From Amphimedon queenslandica (Eukaryota; Porifera; Demospongiae; Haplosclerida; Niphatidae), in the NCBI RefSeq assembly GCF_000090795.2, contig NW_003546639.1, positions 47,989 to 83,212 on the forward strand: a DNA stretch of 35,224 nt, written 5' to 3'. Of this stretch, positions 30,226-35,224 are shown piece after piece (the first letter of the stretch is position 1; every line of letters starts with the position of its first letter). Both the position numbers and the translations under genes were made by a program. Below the pieces are notes generated by a model. That model was not told the origin of the DNA and ran no database searches. It saw nothing but the letters and a program-made list of their open reading frames with translations.

Positions 30226-32361
30226 TCATTCTCCAGCCATTACTAGAGAAAGGCAGTGAAGTCCATCGTCACGACAACCAACTAAGATACAAGACTCGAT
30301 AAAAACTGGCGATGAAAAAATTTGATTTGGCAAATTGTGACAAGTTAAAATACGTCCTGAATCTGGTGAAAGAATATAAATCGTTCCTTTAGCCGTACAT
30401 GTACACAAAGTATTGATCATATGACTTTTAGATAACATTCCTATGCTGTATATCTCGCCGTTTAGTGCCACCTTCCATTTAAGGTCGTACGTGTGTTTAT
30501 TTTCTTCCGGGCTCCACCCACTTTTCCAGCAATACATGCTCTTGTCGTGTGACCCGGAGAATATAAAAAACTCGTTTGGATGAGTGGGCAGTGTTGTCGT
30601 CACGGCGACTATGGAGGATGTAAAAACTGGTCCTTCAGTAGTCAATTCAGTTACCTACAAAATACATGTACATGCATAATATATTAATCTACATACATGT
30701 ATTCTTACTAATTTTCCGTCACTTGATAGAACGTACAAAGATCCATTGACACACCCACAAATGATGTCATCATTAGGTAATACAGTGGGTGTGGCAAATA
30801 CTGGCCTAGGGCATGAATATTCCCATAGAATATCACCATTATCCTAAAAAATGAAACTATAACTAACAATTTTTAATGAACATGTATAAATTAAGATGAA
30901 ATTAATTCAATTTTTTTCATTACTGTGTCTATGCATAATATTTTCCCTTGTAATGTGGCAACTATTGCCGTGGACACATCTCGAGAAAAAGTGACAGAGC
31001 TGAAGATAGCTCCACCTCCTAAATGAATAGCATGGACACACCTCCTCTCCTAAAAAATAAAATATTTCATTAAAATTTTAACAATTACATTTTCTGATGC
31101 ATATTGATGTACTTATGCTATGTAGAAAGTTTGAGCTGATTCTGACTTAAATTTTTGAAGTTACGGCCATTTTTTAAAATTGGCCAAAATCTGAAAAATC
31201 CCTGTACTATAGCCCATGGTTTTTTTCCAAAATATGGCTCTGGAATGACCCCCAATTTTTATTACATTTTCTGATACATATTGATGTACTTATGCTGTGT
31301 AGAAAGTTTGAGCTGACTCCGACTTAAATTTTTTGAGTTACGACTGTTTTAAATATAAAATATCTAAAAAAAACTTTAAGCCACATCATGCTTAAAAGAA
31401 ACTCATAAATTGTACATTTACCCATGCATAATTTTGTTGATATCCTTCACTGCTTACACATATATCAACAGTGTATAGGTGATGATCATGTGATCCAAAC
31501 CAAATATAACCGGTTACTGGATGAGCTATTGGTGAGGATTTAATGGGATCTTCTGATAATGAACCTTTAGTGGTGAAACACCAGTGAATGGAACCAGACA
31601 ATGAATGCAATACATACAGACAACCATCATAGGATCCTGATAGAGAGAGAGAGGGAGGGAGAGAGAAAGAGAGAGAGAAGGTAAAAGGTAATAAAAATAA
31701 AAGAAAAGTATATACATGTACCTTAAAGTGGTTTTTATTATGAGTATAATATTATTACTAATTTTGCCATTGCAACAAAATTGCAATTATCTATAACGTC
31801 TATAAAAATTAACTAAGTGTAATTATTAGCAAATTGCAAAATTATTACAGAATTAAATTTTAAATTAAAGCACAAAATTTTCGAGGACAGTAAATTTAGT
31901 GGATTTTGCAATTTTTAAAAGATTTGTGAAAATTAATTCCACAAAAATTAAATAATTACGGTACAAAATGGCAGACAGCATAAATTCACAAAAATTAAAT
32001 TCACAAAATAGATTTTTAGGCAAATTTGCAAAATTTACAGCCCTAAAAAATTTCATGCTATACAGTATCTATTCTACAATCCCTACCTGCTATTACATAT
32101 TCTCCACAATAAGATACACAAAGTGAACTCTCTACTCTTCCTCTTAGCTGTTTTCTCCATTTTATGACTCCGCCCATCAGTTCCACACACAGCACCAGTC
32201 CAGAGTGCGATCCCACGTATGCAAGGCGGTTACCATGGTAACGTACGAGGAGAGGGGAGGAGTCCACGCAGCCTCCAGTAGGAACGACCCAATCAGAGAC
32301 AAGTTTCCACGACAACAGGTTATCATTTGGAGTTGTTTGGGGCAACACAAAATCATAAAAA
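30226..32361 (-). CDS. AASDH: AASDH-like protein, C-terminal PQQ beta-propeller (5' part missing)
   Basis: Five minus-strand exons (32087-32361, 31422-31636, 30924-31049, 30709-30843, 30226-30654) join in phase to about 393 residues ending in a stop. They carry repeated PQQ/WD-type blades: GGCVDSSPLLV...LAYVGSHSG, SLCVSYCGEYVIAG, IWFGSHDHHLYTVD, DNGDILWEYSCP, FFIFSGSHDKSMYCW and QIFSSPVFIESCILVGCRDDGLHCL. The last strongly resembles the end of animal AASDH (FSSPVVLES..I.GCRDN.VYCLDL). AASDH (ACSF4) has an adenylation domain, an acyl-carrier domain and this propeller. Here the first exon enters in phase 2 from an acceptor and has no in-frame ATG, so upstream exons exist elsewhere. None are recognisable before the TRIM gene, and they may lie beyond the right edge. 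Confidence 0.8.
31083..31358 (-). repeat. ~177-bp repeat copies in an AASDH-like intron
   Basis: About one and a half units of the family also seen at 5231-6202 and 19865-20212, with CCCTGTACTATAGCCCATGG, CATTTTCTGATACATATTGATG and AGAAAGTTTGAGCTGA. They are in sense orientation relative to the host gene. Confidence 0.9.
31866..32066. mobile_element. Possible degenerate MITE or inverted repeat
   Basis: The left half (AGCACAAAATTTTCGAGGAC, then AGTAAATTTAGTGG) and the reverse complement of the right half (AGCATGAAATTTTTTAGGGC, then TGTAAATTTTGC) are similar, giving an imperfect inverted repeat of about 200 bp. It lies in an intron of the AASDH-like gene. The ends and target duplication are not clear. 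Confidence 0.4.
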
Positions 32362-32784
32362 CTAAATAAATAAATAAATAAATAAACAATACAATTTTTT
32401 AATAATTATGTATTGAACATGCAATTTAAATACCTACATGTACATTTATAATATTTTATTTGTGGTCCATTCACCAATGAATATCATTAATGATCTGTCA
32501 TGCTGTGGCACAAATCTATACAGAGCCGAATGGGCCAAAAGTGATTTTTCTAATTTTGCTTTAAAATGCAAGAACTGATTCACACAGATATACTTGCTGC
32601 ATAATTTTACTGATTATACTGCCATTTGGTCTTTGCTTATGCAGAAATTAATAGTGAATTTTAACCATTCACTTCTGTGCAACATGGTAACTTGGTTATT
32701 GATTGCTAGAGCTGCAGTGGTGGGAAGATCTCAGTGTAATTAAAACTAAATTATGATCATTAGCAATAATAAAAGAAATAAAAA
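32362..32784. other. Stretch between TRIM-NHL and the AASDH-like exon
   Basis: This AT-rich DNA follows the TRIM-NHL stop and precedes the first visible AASDH-like exon on the minus strand. It must hold the TRIM 3' UTR and the end of an AASDH-like intron, with an (AAAT)n run at 32361-32386 just upstream of the acceptor. No adenylation-domain coding sequence was recognised here. Confidence 0.5.
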
Positions 32785-35064
32785 CTAATAAACAACAACT
32801 CGGTTGTTATAAAAATCACAAACATACAAGAATCCATCTTTATTGAATTTTAATCCAGTGGGATAATGAAACTGATCAATATTACTGCCTCTGCTTCCAA
32901 ACTTCCTAACAAACACACTATCACTAGTGAAGACTGATATACAACTATTGCCCCATTCACTAACATACATTAGACCAGTAGCTGCAGTGTCTATTGTTAT
33001 ACCTTCAGATCTATTAAACTGTACAGGACCAGATCCATAAGTACCAAACTGACTCACAAACTTTCCATCTGGAGAGAACTTCTGAATGCGATGATTACTA
33101 CTATCAGTAACATACACTAATCCTTGACTGTCAATAGCAATGTCATGTGGATCCTGAAACTGTCCATTAGCTGATCCTTCACTACCAAATGAATGAGAGA
33201 AGGTTAGATCAGGATTCAAGACTTGTATACGATGATTACTACAGTCAGCAATATAAACCTGTCCTGTTATAGGAGAAATGGCTATACCATCAGGGCAATT
33301 GAATTGTAGTGGTCCACTGCCCTTCTCACCAACTGATGCTATAAGGTATCCATCCATGCTTATCTTCTGGATCCTGTGATTATCAGATACAAGAATGAAT
33401 TTGTCTGGAGTAATGGCTACACCACGAGGATAAGAAAACTTAACATTACCACTTCCTCCTTCCCCTCCTAATGATTTCACTTTCTTTCCTTCTCTATCCA
33501 GTATTGTTACCAAGTTACCAGCAACCTCAGTTATTATAACATGATTATCATCAGTTACAGCAACTCCCCAGGGACGGCTAAGCTCAGTTATAGTACATAC
33601 TGGAGTGATGTTATCAAGGTAAGGATTGATAGGGATGACTAGTGAGGTATCCTCAAGGTGTACATCATATACTTGTACTTTTACTGTATGAGTACCACGT
33701 GTTGAAGAGTTACACTGTATCCTACATGTATATGCTCCAGGATCAGTGCTGGTGGTAGTGACTGTAGTGTGAATGGGTTGATCACCTTTACCAACTGGTA
33801 CTAGACTACACCTCAGACAAGAGAGGGGAACACACAAAAGAGATGAATCTGGTGCTTCCATTGATAGTGAAAATGAAACTGCTTTGCCAGCAAGCGTAAT
33901 AAAATCAATCTTCTTCACTCTACACTGCTGTATTGCAGTAGAGGTCACAATATCTCCAATGTGATGTAGCGATTTGATATCTTTACTCAATCCAAAGTCG
34001 GCTTTTTCTTTTGGATGTAACTCCTCCACATTGATCCCTGAAGTAACTTCACTCATACGCTCCATCATCTGTTTCTTAGACCTCAGGACTTGTTGAGGAC
34101 TGCCTGTCTTCAGACTCTGTTCCACATAATCCTCAACATCCTCCAGAACACTCAAACTCATTTCTGCTGATTTCATTTGCTCTGACAGCACCTTTAGTTT
34201 ATCATCAGTGACCCTCTTTGCCTGCTCAGTCAGTTTCCTCTCTGACTCACGAAGAACAGCAATCATTTCCTCTACCATTTCATGTATTTCTTCTAAGACT
34301 CCTTCTCCTCTCTCTCTGATCTCACCCTCTCTCTCTGCTAGAGCAGACAGGACCTTCTTGAGTCCTTCAATTTTCTCTTTTACCGGATTAAGAGATTTCT
34401 CCAGTGCTTCTTTGTGTTTAGTATAACTATCAGCAATTAAGTTATACTTGTGATCTTTATGAGCCAGCATGATACAATCACGACAGATAGATTCATCACA
34501 TGTGTCACAGTAATACCTTAACGAATCATCATGACCAGGTACAGAGCAAGTGAGGGTTGCCTCCTTTTTAGCTGGAGCTAGCAATTGAGAAGTAGAAGAA
34601 ACATCAGAGGCTGTCACCTCATCAAGACTTGTCAGCTGGTGGTTAGCAAAAAGAGCCCATTTCTTGTGGGTAGAGATACATTCTGTACAAAGGAATTGAC
34701 TGCAGTCTTTGCAGTATCCAGTGGCATTAGCTGTAGTACAGTTGTCACAGGTGACCTGTTCAGGATCAGCTACTTTCTTCATTAGACTGTATATCTCTTT
34801 AAAGTTGTTGAGAGTGAATGCTACAGGAAAGGCTCCTGCTCCTTCTTCTGGTAACTCTGTACAATGACGACAAGTGGGACAAGAGAGGTAATAGGTCTCA
34901 TTCTTCTTATCCAGAGGTAATCTCTCCAGACAGTGCTCACAGAATGAATGTAGACAAGGTAAAGTCTTAGGGTTGGTATAGTGGTCAAGACACACAGGAC
35001 AGGTGAGCTGTTCCTCCAGTTTGAGGAGACCAGGAGAAGAAGATGAAGATGGTCTGGTTGCCAT
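32785..35064 (-). CDS. TRIM-NHL protein (RING, two B-boxes, coiled coil, filamin-type Ig, six NHL repeats)
   Basis: One intronless frame of 759 residues from the ATG at 35064 (MATRPSSSSS). An open extension of 31 codons upstream has no matching domain and was left out. The RING finger (CPVCLDHYTNPKTLPCLHSFC..CL...SCPTC) spans ~22-70, B-box 1 is at ~108-148 and B-box 2 (SVPGHDDSLRYYCDTCDESIC) at ~178-217. A Glu/Lys-rich coiled coil covers ~220-345, then a filamin-type Ig region. Six NHL blades follow, each with P.G(V/I).(I/V)...G..YV.D..NHRIQ-type cores. This is the TRIM2/TRIM3/TRIM71 architecture: a likely E3 ubiquitin ligase whose NHL propeller binds protein or RNA. The direct orthologue is uncertain because such genes are multiplied in sponges. 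It lies upstream of, and possibly within an intron of, the AASDH-like gene on the same strand. Confidence 0.93.
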   Translation of the reverse strand: MATRPSSSSSPGLLKLEEQLTCPVCLDHYTNPKTLPCLHSFCEHCLERLPLDKKNETYYLSCPTCRHCTELPEEGAGAFPVAFTLNNFKEIYSLMKKVADPEQVTCDNCTTANATGYCKDCSQFLCTECISTHKKWALFANHQLTSLDEVTASDVSSTSQLLAPAKKEATLTCSVPGHDDSLRYYCDTCDESICRDCIMLAHKDHKYNLIADSYTKHKEALEKSLNPVKEKIEGLKKVLSALAEREGEIRERGEGVLEEIHEMVEEMIAVLRESERKLTEQAKRVTDDKLKVLSEQMKSAEMSLSVLEDVEDYVEQSLKTGSPQQVLRSKKQMMERMSEVTSGINVEELHPKEKADFGLSKDIKSLHHIGDIVTSTAIQQCRVKKIDFITLAGKAVSFSLSMEAPDSSLLCVPLSCLRCSLVPVGKGDQPIHTTVTTTSTDPGAYTCRIQCNSSTRGTHTVKVQVYDVHLEDTSLVIPINPYLDNITPVCTITELSRPWGVAVTDDNHVIITEVAGNLVTILDREGKKVKSLGGEGGSGNVKFSYPRGVAITPDKFILVSDNHRIQKISMDGYLIASVGEKGSGPLQFNCPDGIAISPITGQVYIADCSNHRIQVLNPDLTFSHSFGSEGSANGQFQDPHDIAIDSQGLVYVTDSSNHRIQKFSPDGKFVSQFGTYGSGPVQFNRSEGITIDTAATGLMYVSEWGNSCISVFTSDSVFVRKFGSRGSNIDQFHYPTGLKFNKDGFLYVCDFYNNRVVVY

Positions 35065-35224
35065 TTCAAGAGAAGAGTAAAATTGTGTACGTAAAGTAAG
35101 ATCAAAAAATGAAGAGAGATAAAGGTAGAAGACTGTATATAAATGAAGATAGAGCAAGAACGAACGATGAGAAAATAAGAATTCGGAATGAACAAGAATG
35201 TAAATAGAGGAGGAGAAGGGAAAG
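35065..35224 (-). promoter_or_regulatory. 5' flank of the TRIM-NHL gene
   Basis: Purine-rich on the plus strand (GAGGAGGAGAAGGG at the edge). TATATAAATG at 35135-35144 reads as CATTTATATA in the gene orientation, so a TATA box is not convincing. The true promoter may extend past the edge. Confidence 0.3.

Noticed and set aside
34208-35195. Other-frame ORFs overlapping the TRIM-NHL gene
   Set aside because: They are shadows of a domain-complete 759-codon frame.

Overview
The window looks like nuclear DNA of an early-branching animal, most likely a demosponge such as Amphimedon queenslandica (inference). The signs are AT-rich DNA, many short GT-AG introns of about 50-80 bp, closely packed genes on both strands, a TRIM-NHL gene, a spectrin-less dystrophin, a Q50 paired-like homeobox gene and a mitochondrial-type MSH1. 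Exon models were built by hand from reading frame, splice sites and family resemblance. In most multi-exon genes the exon lengths sum to whole codons.

Layout: 1-630 holds the 5' end of an LTR retrotransposon (minus strand) that ends inside a fibronectin-III exon of an Ig/FN3 surface-protein gene (631-2033, minus). Head-to-head with that gene is an 18-exon dystrophin-family gene (2231-6564, plus), with a dimeric ~177-bp repeat array in its penultimate intron. A single-pass membrane protein follows (6743-9447, plus), whose tail carries proline-rich and phosphotyrosine motifs. Next come a paired-like homeobox gene (9942-14684, minus) and a FAF1 gene (15412-20702, minus). FAF1 shares a 117-bp promoter with MSH1 (20820-27294, plus). 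The right part holds an intronless transmembrane-adaptor-like gene (28116-29231, minus), the PQQ-propeller end of an AASDH-like gene (30226-32361, minus) and an intronless TRIM-NHL gene (32785-35064, minus).

The genes do not form one pathway. Two of them, about 20 kb apart, share one design: short or modest ectodomain, one membrane span, long tail with SH2-type tyrosine motifs and proline-rich stretches. These are the best candidates for an undescribed signalling system. Introns are loaded with palindromic ACATGT tracts, GA/CT tracts, TA-flanked MITEs and copies of the ~177-bp repeat, which occurs in introns of four genes.
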